A DNA stretch of 64,000 nt from assembly GCA_947685225.1 (NCBI GenBank), contig CANTUV010000033.1:52429001-52493000 (forward strand), read 5' to 3'. The notes under the pieces were generated by a model. The model saw only the letters and a program-made list of their open reading frames with translations, had not been told where the DNA came from and did not search any database. A program made the translations under genes and the position numbers. Within the stretch, counting starts at the first letter, position 1. Each line of letters opens with the position of its first letter. This DNA comes from Garcia nutans (taxonomy: Eukaryota; Streptophyta; Magnoliopsida; Malpighiales; Euphorbiaceae). Positions 23,543-33,700 of the stretch are shown here, piece by piece.

Positions 23543-26401
23543 TTGAAGCATAAGTCAGATTTTTTTGTTGTTTTTCTTGCTTTTGAACAATATGTATTAA
23601 GACAATTTGACAAACAAATAAAGATTTTTCACTCAGATGGAGGAGGTGAATTTGTTAATTCCAAACTATCATCACATTTTCTTGCCCATGGCATTAAGCA
23701 TCACATTTCTTGTCCATATACACCAGAACAAACAGAGATAGTTGAACGACGTCATCGTATCATTCGAGAATTAGGAATGACCATGTTGTTTCATAGTCAC
23801 TTGCCTTTGTTTATGTGGGTTGAGGCATTCCAAACTGCTGTGTTTTTTATTAATAGATTGCCATCTTCTTTGTTGCATAATGAAACTCCCTTTTACATGT
23901 TGAATGGTTATAACTTTGATTATAGTTCCTTGCGTGTCTTTGGATCTAAGTGTTTTCCTTACATTTGGGACACTAGGCGGCATAAATTCGATCCTAAATC
24001 TTGTCTCTGTGTTTTTTTCGGGTATAGCGAAAAGCATAAAGGCTACAAATGTTATAATCAGAAAACAAGGAAGTTTATTATTTCTCTGCATGTAAGTTTT
24101 GATGAAAATGTATTTCCATATAAGTCATCTTCTACTGATCAGTTACATGCTTTGCAGGTTATGAATCCTTGGGTTCAGTCCAATTTAGATTCCAGTTCAA
24201 ATGAGTCAGAAAGTTCTGTGTCTATTTCAGCAGGTTCTAACGCACTGGATGTTGCCGATTCTGCTACTGGTTGTGTTTTACAAACACCACCAGCCTTGGA
24301 AAATGCGACCTTGCTTCCATCTTTGTCTAGTGATAACGTTACTAATTTTTTAGTTGATGAGTCTACAAATTTAGATATCTCTGTTTCACTTAATGATGAA
24401 AATTTGATGTCTGATTCGGTTATTTCACAGGGAAATCAACTTGGTGCAGCACAAATAGATGAAGGTAGTGTTCTTTCTCCTAAAACTGCAGGTTCCACTC
24501 AGAGTGACTCTGCTCTTCCTGTGCAAACGACACAGTCACTTCAGGAGCAACAACCTGTGTCTTTACAACAGGTACAACAGCTAGATCAGCTGCCTATCCA
24601 CCAGGTAACACAATTGGATCAGCAGTCTGTTTCCAGCCGTGATGATGTTCCTCATGAGGCTGAGCTGCCTGTCGTTGATTCAGCACATATGGCTCCACCT
24701 GCAGGAATGGTTTTAGACAATCTAGCACCTATACACACTATGGTCACTCAGTCCAAGTCTGGAATTGTTAAACCAAATCCAAAATATGCTTTGAATGTTT
24801 TTTTGTCTCCCACAATTCCAAAAGAACCAAAATCTGTTAAAGCTGCTCTTACACATGATGGTTGGCGTAATGCTATATTAGATGAAATAGGTGCTTTACA
24901 TAAAAACTGTACCTGGAAATTAGTTCCTAGACAAGACAATATGAATGTCATAGGTTGTAAATGGGTGTTTAAAGCTAAATTAAAACTTGATGGAACCTTA
25001 GATCGTCTTAAAGCCCGTCTAGTCGCCAAGGGGTTTCACAAACTTGATGGTGTTGTTTTTACTGAAACCTTTTCTCCTGTAATTAAACATGGGACTATTC
25101 GTACTGTTTTGTCTGTTGCTTTAGTCCGTAAATGGCCTATTCGGCAATTAGATGTTAAAAATGCATTCTTGCATGGTTATATTACTGAGGATTTGTACAT
25201 GGAGCAGCCTCCTGGGATGAAAGATCCTAACAAACCGTCTTATGTGTGTAGGCTTCAGCGTGCTCTTTATGGTCTTAAGCAGGCTCCACGGGCTTGGTTT
25301 GATCGGCTCAGTAAGTTCCTGCTGGATTATGGTTTTTATTGTAGTTTAGCGGATCCTTCTCTTTTTGTGTATCATTCATCATCCGATATATTAGTTCTTT
25401 TAATTTATGTTGATGATATGCTACTTACAGGGTCTTCTTTAGTTCTTGTTCAGTCTTTTTTACAGGTTATGAGCTCTGAGTTTTCAATAAAGGATCTTGG
25501 TTCTATTCACCATTTTTTAGGGATTGAAGTCCAACCCACCTCTGGTGGTCTTCACCTTTCGCAGACTCATTATGCTTACTCAATTCTGGAACGTGCCAAT
25601 ATGATTGACTGTCAACCAATGCCTACGTCGTTAGATTTGAAAAGCCGTCCAGATGCTAGTTCTGAATTACTTGTTAATCCTTCTTATTTTCGGGGACTTG
25701 TTGGGTCGTTACAATATCTTACCATGACACGACCAGATCTTTCGTATAGTGTAAACTTTGTGTCTCAGTTTATGCATGCTCCTACAGTAGCTCATTTAAA
25801 ATATGTTCGTCGCATTCTTCGATATTTGAAGGGGACGATACACTTAGGCTTACATATTAGTTCCACTACTTCACTTGATCTTTATGCTTTTTCAGATACA
25901 GATTGGGCAGGGTGTCTGAAAACACGACGTTCTACTACTGGGTATTGCACATTCTTTGGAGCCAACATCATCTCGTGGTGTGCTAAGAAACAGTCTACTG
26001 TTGCCCGTTCTAGCACAGAGGCGGAGTACCGTGCCATGGCTCATACGGCCGCTGAACTCACCTGGCTTGGTTACATTTTGTCTGATCTTCGAGTTTTCTT
26101 GCGTCAACCTCCTATTTTATTTGGTGATAATATTAGTGCTTTGTTTTTAACTGTAAATCCTGTGTTTCATTCTCGCAGTAAACATATTAAATTGGACTAT
26201 CATTATGTACACGAACGGGTTGCTCAAGGAGCTCTTATTACCAGACATATTCCAACTTCTTTACAGATAGCTGATATTTTTACAAAGTCAGTACCCAAAG
26301 CTCGTCTTGCATCTTTTCGGCACAAACTATGTCTCCATCCTCGGCATAGTTTGAGGGGGGATATTAGCCTATGGAGCAATAAGGTTGAGGCTACCCCTTA
26401 G
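23543..26401 (+). CDS. copia integrase, reverse transcriptase and RNase H ORF
   Basis: A 952-codon open frame, the same frame as the broken upstream pol region. It begins with the integrase core (catalytic Asp in FHSDGGGEF; Glu in EIVERRH). A variable Ser/Gln-rich linker follows, then the RVT_2 reverse transcriptase (LDVKNAFLHG and the YVDD site at about 25406-25417). The C-terminal RNase H has FSDTDWAGC, an STEAEY motif and a KHIKLDYHYV segment. The Met at 23543 is not a true start, because the natural product is a Gag-Pol polyprotein. The C-terminus reads about 40 bases into the 3' LTR. There is no lesion in this half, unlike the gag half. Confidence 0.92.
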   Translation: MKHKSDFFVVFLAFEQYVLRQFDKQIKIFHSDGGGEFVNSKLSSHFLAHGIKHHISCPYTPEQTEIVERRHRIIRELGMTMLFHSHLPLFMWVEAFQTAVFFINRLPSSLLHNETPFYMLNGYNFDYSSLRVFGSKCFPYIWDTRRHKFDPKSCLCVFFGYSEKHKGYKCYNQKTRKFIISLHVSFDENVFPYKSSSTDQLHALQVMNPWVQSNLDSSSNESESSVSISAGSNALDVADSATGCVLQTPPALENATLLPSLSSDNVTNFLVDESTNLDISVSLNDENLMSDSVISQGNQLGAAQIDEGSVLSPKTAGSTQSDSALPVQTTQSLQEQQPVSLQQVQQLDQLPIHQVTQLDQQSVSSRDDVPHEAELPVVDSAHMAPPAGMVLDNLAPIHTMVTQSKSGIVKPNPKYALNVFLSPTIPKEPKSVKAALTHDGWRNAILDEIGALHKNCTWKLVPRQDNMNVIGCKWVFKAKLKLDGTLDRLKARLVAKGFHKLDGVVFTETFSPVIKHGTIRTVLSVALVRKWPIRQLDVKNAFLHGYITEDLYMEQPPGMKDPNKPSYVCRLQRALYGLKQAPRAWFDRLSKFLLDYGFYCSLADPSLFVYHSSSDILVLLIYVDDMLLTGSSLVLVQSFLQVMSSEFSIKDLGSIHHFLGIEVQPTSGGLHLSQTHYAYSILERANMIDCQPMPTSLDLKSRPDASSELLVNPSYFRGLVGSLQYLTMTRPDLSYSVNFVSQFMHAPTVAHLKYVRRILRYLKGTIHLGLHISSTTSLDLYAFSDTDWAGCLKTRRSTTGYCTFFGANIISWCAKKQSTVARSSTEAEYRAMAHTAAELTWLGYILSDLRVFLRQPPILFGDNISALFLTVNPVFHSRSKHIKLDYHYVHERVAQGALITRHIPTSLQIADIFTKSVPKARLASFRHKLCLHPRHSLRGDISLWSNKVEATP

Positions 26402-26714
26402 AGTAATAAGGTTGACTTACAAGATTTGAGCCAGGAGAGATAAGTTTGGTTATAATCAGCTATAAATCTGCAATTTCTGCTATAAATCTTCAATTTATTC
26501 TTGGTTTGAATTAGTCTGGTTGTGAGAGCTTTAAGAGTGATAGTTATGTTTACTTAAGATAGTCTAATATTGTTTTTCCATTATTTTCGTAATATTGTTT
26601 AGCATGTTGTCCTATTTAAGGATACGGTTGCTAGACTATTTTTTTAGAAGAAAACAGAGCATTAAAATAATATAAGCTTGCAATTCTTTTCTCTCCCGCA
26701 TCTTAATTTCTTCT
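26362..26714 (+). repeat. 3' LTR of the Ty1/copia element
   Basis: 353 bases matching the 5' LTR at about 96%. It is preceded by the purine tract ttgagggggga and followed by AATTC, the target duplication. Confidence 0.93.
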
Positions 26715-26719
26715 AATTC

Positions 26720-27799
26720 ATATGAAATCACCGAGGAAAAATAACATATTGATTTAAACTCAAACAAAAACTAAATGATTTAATTTATATTACATGATAA
26801 TCTTTAACTAATCACTTTACAGAAATCCGAATGAAATTTTCACCCCTATAATATCTTATCTCATGTTCATCAGTCGCTTAACTAACTAGTCGATTTAGCC
26901 CAAATGATTTCGTTTGCTAAAGAAAGAGTTCACCCCACAACCGAAAAAATATACACGGTTAATGGTTCAAGAGAAAAGCATACGAACTATTTGTTAATGT
27001 AAGTGCAAACTTTGCATGTCTGATATTATTGATTAAAAGCATTTCTTTATGATAAAATATAATTGTTAAATAAAAAATTTAAATAAAAATACTTAATTTT
27101 GCTTAAATATTTAAAGACAAATGTGAATATTATAATCACAGTATACATGAGTTAAAATGTTTTTTTTTGTTATTTAATTTTAAATTGTTTTTTTTTTCTT
27201 AATTGGTGCCGTAAGGATATATATTTAATCAAAATAATGAAAATTAATAAAAAGACTCAAAACGTGATTTTTTTATTTGAATATGAGTACAGATAGCGAA
27301 ATCACATAGACCATACATTAACCAAATAATTAAAACATTAAGTGAATAGTTACAGCTAGGTTTGGTACGAAATCAATGATCAAATGGATGAAAAGTATTA
27401 AGATGCCTTAAAAAAAGTTACGGCAGCATAAAATAATGCATAAAAATTAGTTAGTAAAATGAAAAGATAAGAAGGGGAGGGGGAGGGGGGGTGGGGGGCA
27501 CCTGATCCGCTCCTGGCGTTGGCTTGCATTACTTGTGTGGGACAGAATCTAAATAAAATTGTAAAGATATGTCGGGATGGAGTGGGTCCGTCGAGCCACA
27601 TCACATTCATACACCAAAACTAATGTGATTCTTAACAGATCCCTAATTCCCTATTTTCAGTTTTTGACCCACACCCTATTGTTATTGCTGGGTCTCTTGT
27701 CTTCCCTTTTTAGTCCTGTTTATTGATCAATATTATTCTGCTTTGAATTGACTACTTTCTATTTGTTTTTACCCCTTGCACCAATACATGTACAAAAAC
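26720..27799. other. Intergenic DNA with a G-quadruplex-prone tract
   Basis: No gene recognised. 27473-27498 carries four consecutive runs of four or more G separated by single bases. The ORF on the minus strand across it is low complexity and unlikely to be real. Confidence 0.7.
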
Positions 27800-28655
27800 C
27801 AAGGGCGGAGCTAGGGGGGGGGGGGGCATGGGGTCTATGGCCCCCCCTTGGTTCCTATATACATATACATATATATACATGTATATGTATATTGCAGGCA
27901 TAACTACCCTATGCAACTATTGGAGTAGCGAAGCTAATGCAAGTAAAGATGTTTTTGCGTCAAAAAACCATTGCCAAATGTGTTACTGCTACTCATCATA
28001 TGGTTCTTTAATTTTTTTTTACCTCCCCTGAAAATTCCCTAACTGAGGAAACAAATAGAACCAGCTACTTCAAAATCATAGCTAGCAGAGATGGTAGAGT
28101 CTTTTTGGTGTTCACTCTACCTTAATTTTCCAAAACTATTAGATTTGTGCTCTTGTCTTCCACATTTTCGGCCTGAGAAGAAGCTGCATCCTGAAGCTGC
28201 AATGCGTACTCCAAGTTCCACAACACATCTCCCATGCTAGGCCTGTCAACCCCATTTTCTGCTAAACATTTCTCTGCAACTTCCACATATTTTTTTAGTG
28301 ATCCTGGATCAATAGTCCCGGCAATTTGAGGATCCATTAGTTATCATATAAATTTATCAAAAATAATTAGTTTAAATATTTTTTTAAAAATATCTCAAAA
28401 TATATATAAATATTATTTAAAAAATAATATATATTATGTAATTTTTGAAAATAAAATTTAGATATTGAAATAAAAATAATAAAAATTTCAATAGTTTATT
28501 ATTTAATATAAAAATAAAATTGAATACAAATATTAATACCAATTATTTGTATTAATTTTTTAATATGAAAATAAAATTGAATATAAATTCGTATGTATTT
28601 TTTTTTTGCTTGAAAATTTTGCCCCCCCTTCGTCTGTGTCCTGGTTTCGCCCCTG
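27800..28655. mobile_element. hAT-like element carrying a captured kinase fragment
   Basis: The left end reads CAAGGGCGGAGCTAGG. The reverse complement of the right end reads CAGGGGCGAAACCAGG. These are hAT-style imperfect terminal inverted repeats, each followed by a long G run. Flanking 8-mers ACAAAAAC (27792-27799) and AAAAAAAC (28656-28663) match at 7 of 8 positions, the size of hAT target duplications. The 856-base interior has no transposase. It carries a piece of a receptor kinase gene on the minus strand. The element is thus non-autonomous, of the gene-capturing (Pack) type. Confidence 0.65.
28122..28340 (-). pseudogene. CrRLK1L (FERONIA-family) kinase C-terminal fragment
   Basis: The minus strand encodes about 71 residues matching kinase subdomains X-XI and the tail of Catharanthus roseus RLK1-like kinases. 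Recognisable pieces are PGSLKKYVEVAEKCLAENGV, DRPSMGDVLWNLEYALQLQ, then an acidic tail ending at a stop. Upstream the frame meets a stop two codons before the first Met. The ATP site, catalytic loop and extracellular malectin domains are absent. It lies wholly inside the hAT-like element, so it is a captured fragment and not a decayed resident gene. It is unlikely to be functional as a kinase. Confidence 0.85.
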
Positions 28656-28663
28656 AAAAAAAC

Positions 28664-30493
28664 TATTTTAAAAAAAACGCAATCAAGAGAGAACTAAAAC
28701 CAGACAAATTATAGTGTATATCAATTTCACTTAAAGTTAAATGTAATCTTTTTTGCTTCACATATTTGTCTATTATAATGATGGTAAAATAGACTGTAAG
28801 GACTTCGGCTCAGGTTCATTAATTTAAATTCGGCTACTGTCAATCGTACTACCTGCAAAATCAGAAAATAAAAAATTAAATTTCAGTAATGAGACTCTGA
28901 TACCTAAGTTAGAAATCTATATAGTTGACGAACTCATAATAAAAGAAAGAAAATGTTTCGACTTTTTATTTGTAAAGACCTATTTCTATATATAATGAAC
29001 AGATGTTGAATCATATATTACTAGAATCAGCTAATTTTTCAAATATCAACACCATTATTTTTTATCATATCATATCAACTATCCTCCAAACGAAATAAAA
29101 TTAGAGCAAACTATTAATTCAAAATGAAAATGTACCGTCCAAATAGCTAAGAGTCAGACACAATAGTTCGGATAGTATTATATAGTATTTTCGGTGAAAG
29201 ACACCTAACCTAAAGAAACGAATGTTTTGAGTGTAAAATTATTTACAAGGCTTTTAATCGAGTGGTTGAAAAAAAAGAAGAAATTAACTATTAAATTTAT
29301 ACAATAAGAAAATAAATTTATCTTGATTTATAAATTGTTAAAATATATAATTTTCTCTCCAATCAATATTTAAGTTTATACAAAAATTTTACTTGCATTA
29401 AGTATCATAGATATTAATTTATTATTTTTTTCATCTTGATTATTAAAACGAGTCAAGTTTAAATATTTTATAAGTAACTACGTACTTATAAAATATTTAC
29501 TATTCAACTTAATTATATTCTTATATTAAATAATTGAATTTGTTTATATGCTTATTTATGTTTTTAGATACTTGAGTTAGTAGTTTAAAAAATTGACTTC
29601 CTAAATGTACGATATTAGTTATAAACATAATCGAATAATATCAAAATAAGAAATAAATTAACTAAATTGATCAAAATAAATAAATAATACAAATTAATTG
29701 ATTAATTATCCTGTAAAAATTAAAGTAGAAGCTATGATTCATTGATTCTAAATTAAGATATTAAATTTAGTTCTTAAAATTTATCAAAAAAAATAATTCT
29801 TAAATTTGAAATAATGAAAATTTTATAATACTATAGTTAATTATTACAATTCATATATTACTAAAAACAAAAGTGGAGAAATTTTATAACATAATTATGA
29901 TCTCAATTAAATATTTTATTTAAATGATAAATTAATTAAATAATATTTTATATTTTATAATTAGATAAATATTAAAATTCACCTATAAAATTATAAAATT
30001 ATTTTTATAAAAATTTAACTTATTTAATTTATCATTTTAAACAGGATATCTATCTAGTTGGAATCCATTCCATCTTATAATTTTGTCCCGAAAATGGGCT
30101 AGTGACGCTGTAATCGACTAATTGTGTAGTGGGAACGGCTAGCTATTGCGAACGGAGTACAGAGATATCCGAAAGTAGGCTGAGGAGGAGGGCAATGGCC
30201 AAACCTGTTGTCCCCCAACGCGTTGCATAAAAAAGCAGATGAAAAGGCCTTGAAGTGACCATCACTACAACCACTACCACTGGGCCCTTGCCGTCTCGAG
30301 GCACACCACAAAAATCTGCTTACAATTTCAATTTATACTGTTTGTTTTTAAACTCCGTTATTAGTTTATTATTATAAAACTTCTCAATCAGCAATATTTT
30401 TTTCCGGCATTGTTAAAAAAATATATATTTTAAACATTTTGGTATTTTACTCTATATTTTTGTATTTTGATAATTTTATTATTAATAAAAATA
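28664..30493. other. AT-rich intergenic DNA
   Basis: No gene recognised. A less AT-rich island at about 30,090-30,320 holds a 70-codon minus-strand ORF with no family I know. Confidence 0.7.
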
Positions 30494-30749
30494 CTACGTC
30501 CATTTCATTAACATAGAAAAAATAAAATGAACACAAAAATTAAGAAAATTTTATTTTTTTTATCTCTATTGACTTAAATACCTCTGAAATATTAGAAAAA
30601 AAAATTCCTCAAATTAAATTTTTAAGATAAGGGTATAAATAATATTTTATTTCATTTCACTCTCCAAAATTTACCTAAAATGACATATTTTCTATATAAA
30701 AGATACACCAAAAAATAAAATTTTTTCTATCTAAATAAAACGGAGGGAG
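30494..30749. mobile_element. Stowaway-like MITE
   Basis: 256 bases between TA dinucleotides. The right end in reverse complement reads CTCCCTCCGTTTTATTTAG and the left end CTACGTCCATTTCATTAAC, the well-known Stowaway (Tc1/mariner) terminal consensus CTCCCTCCGT. It is AT-rich inside with no coding capacity. Confidence 0.8.
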
Positions 30750-33700
30750 TATAATTTTAAATTTTAGTCTTAATTAAAATTTAAATATAAAATAATTTGT
30801 CAAACGCGTATTTCATCAATTTTTAAATCATATTACTGTAAAATTTGTGGGCATTGATAGTGGAGATTTTTCATGATTATTAAAACCAACGGTGGATAGT
30901 ACAAAAAGAAGAAACAAGTTGGGGAGAAAGAAAACCATAATTTTTATCGCAATATAATGTTTTTATTTATAAATAATATTAGAACATTATGCTTTCCAAT
31001 TGGGACAATTCATAAATGAGGTTTAGAGTTTAAATTATGGTTGAATTTTAGTAAGAAAATAATTTTAATATTATAACAACAAAAATTTAATTAGAAAATG
31101 AAAATAATGCGATACTTTATTTTTTTCTAATATGTTTGTTAATAATTTGAGTATCTTTTTTGGTGTCTTTTGAGCTTATTTTGTTGAGAATCTATACAGC
31201 CGATTTCAACTTGTTTGGGATCAAGGCTTAGTTGTTGTTGTTGTTGTTGTTTGTTAATAATTTAATAATTAAATACATTTTTATTTGTCGCTGATATTTT
31301 TTCCATTGAAAATATGCACATAGTTTTACCCTTTTTTTTTTTGAAAGGAATAAACCTAAAGTTGGTTGTTGGTCAGTCGATATCAAATCTAGCTAATATT
31401 CTCGTTGAGAAGTTATGGATTGATATGCCGGCTAATTATGTAAATAACTTCATAATTCAACGATCTTAGTTAGACTGAAGAAGAAGATAGAGGTTTACAT
31501 CTTTTTCAACAAGTCCCATCGGCTTCAAAGAAATCATAGTGTAAGATTCGCATCTTTTTAGGTAAATTAAAGCAAAAATTATATGATATAATGTGGTTCA
31601 AATTAAATATTTTAATTAAGATGACAAATTAATTAGTACAACCTTACAAACATAAACATATATAATATCACTGAAGTCTCTCAATTCGTGCCCTTAAAAA
31701 CATAAAACAACAATAGGTATTACTTATCTTAATCATTCCTTAATTAACTAAAACGCTACAACTTGCAAACAATCCATACTATGAATGGTTGCTTTGATAA
31801 GCTCTCCCCACCCAACTCTTCGCCGACTGACGGGTTCTGCCGTCAGGCAATTTTTTCTATTTTATTTATTCACTAACATAATTATATTAATTATTCGACG
31901 AGACTAAATATATATCCAGTGTATATTTATAAATGTACACTATTTTGTTAGGACAAATTTCTACATTAATAATATTAATGAATTAGGCTTTAATTGTTTG
32001 TTTTGAAGGAATTAGAAGGAAAGATAAACAAATATAAAGAATGTATATGTATCTAATTTAATCTATAATTTCTTTAATTAAAATGTCAATAAGAGTATGA
32101 TTTATTGTTAAGATTTAGTTATTGAAAAAATTCTGATTTTTTTTTATAATTTAACTTATTAAATTTCAATAAAATATATATATTTTCAATAGAAAATCTA
32201 GATTTGGGAAAAATCTATTTTAAGGAAGAGGATATAAATTTAAGAAAGTTTTTGAAAAGAAAAAGGAAATAAAATATAAAAAATATTAAGAAAAAAAGTA
32301 TTGTTAATTTGGATATAATAAAAAATGAGATTTAAATTAAATAATGCTGTGAAAAATTCTAAAGAAATTCACTGCATCTCAATTTTAATCTTACCATTAA
32401 ACTGAATTCTCATTAGCAATCATTAAGAACCTGTTTAATATAAATAAATTTCACCAGATTTCTAAAAATTATATATTTACGTACAAATATTTTTCATATA
32501 TACTTCACATAAAATAACATTTATTTAATATTTAATGCTCCATATAATCAAATTTTTTCGGTGAATTAAATTCTATTAAAATTGATAAATTCATTTATTC
32601 TAAAATCCAATAAGGCGTTCAAATTACTAAAACTAACGATTATAAAGATAAATTAATAAAATTGTACTGTAATTAAATGAATTTCATGATTAATTTAACA
32701 ATAAACTTTTATTTATAATTGATAATAGAAGTATAAAACAAATTTCATATAATTTAATATCAAAATTTATAATATCTAAAAAGTCAAATGTGATCGATAC
32801 TATGTGAATAACTCGATCCAATCATCAATAATTCTTGTAGAAAACAACACTTATCCCAAAATATGCATATATTTATATATGGATAAGCATTTGTTTAGAA
32901 TATGCAGCAGTCGAGGCCTTGAACTGAATTTTAATTTTTTTTTATAAAATTATACATCTTAGTAAACTTGATAAAAAAAAATTAAAAAATTAACTTTAAA
33001 ATAGTAAGTATGATGAATGATTTAAATAATAAAATTAATATTACTTTTAATAAAAAAATTCTAGCGCTGTCCCAGATTTTCCGCAACAACTATATTTTTT
33101 TTATTGGTGCGGCTAATTTAGTTAGAAAAATAATAAAAGTTAAATAATTAATTTTTTTAGTTTATAATATTATTTTAAGATTTAATTTGAATAAATTTTG
33201 AAAAGAAAAAGGCTGGTGGTGTTTTAAAAAAGTGAAAAAAAGGTCTGACAATGAGTTTCCTACGGCCTGGAATGGTGTAGTAGTGGCTCCGTGAGTCGTG
33301 ACAATGGATACCAAAAAGTGCTGCAAATTCAGATGCCATAACTGCGTCATGCAGTAGTTTGGCAGATCGCCTCATGACTTCTATAGCCCAGAACTCTACC
33401 CATTATTTCCTGCACGCTGCCAGCTATCTGACCCCTTCCTATTTTCATTTATTTTTCTAACTAATATGCCATAGTTATCCACTGCCTCTTTCATATTCTT
33501 AAGTATCATTAGAGATCTGAAATCTGATAATTCTCCCTACCAAAACAAGTATTATGTTAACTAGCCAATGTTTAGTCGAAAAGAAAATTGCTAATTAACG
33601 ATAGAAATTGATGGAAGAAAGAATGAGAAATGATAATTCACTTTTTTCCATTTAGTTCGATGGATGATTTGCAAATAAAAACAATCGATAATGCTTTTAT

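Larger units (their letters stand above)
21480..26714 (+). mobile_element. Ty1/copia LTR retrotransposon, full length but disabled
   Basis: A 5,235-base element: LTRs, initiator-Met tRNA primer site, polypurine tract near 26350-26361, and a 5-base target duplication (AATTC at 21475-21479 and 26715-26719). Gag starts at 21868 and the polyprotein stop is at 26399, inside the 3' LTR. Domain order is gag, zinc knuckle, protease, integrase, reverse transcriptase, RNase H, the Ty1/copia order. The two LTRs differ at roughly 15 positions by hand count, about 4%. The gag-protease half carries a frameshift and five in-frame stops, so the copy cannot make its own proteins. Confidence 0.95.

Noticed and set aside
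25892..26107. Minus-strand ORFs inside the copia pol region
   Set aside because: They are antisense shadows of the RNase H reading frame.
27398..27610. Minus-strand 70-codon ORF over the G-rich tract
   Set aside because: Low-complexity Pro/Ser translation caused by the G runs.
31825..31850. Small GC stem-loop (ctgacgg...ccgtcag)
   Set aside because: A seven-base stem with no T-run or gene context; likely chance.
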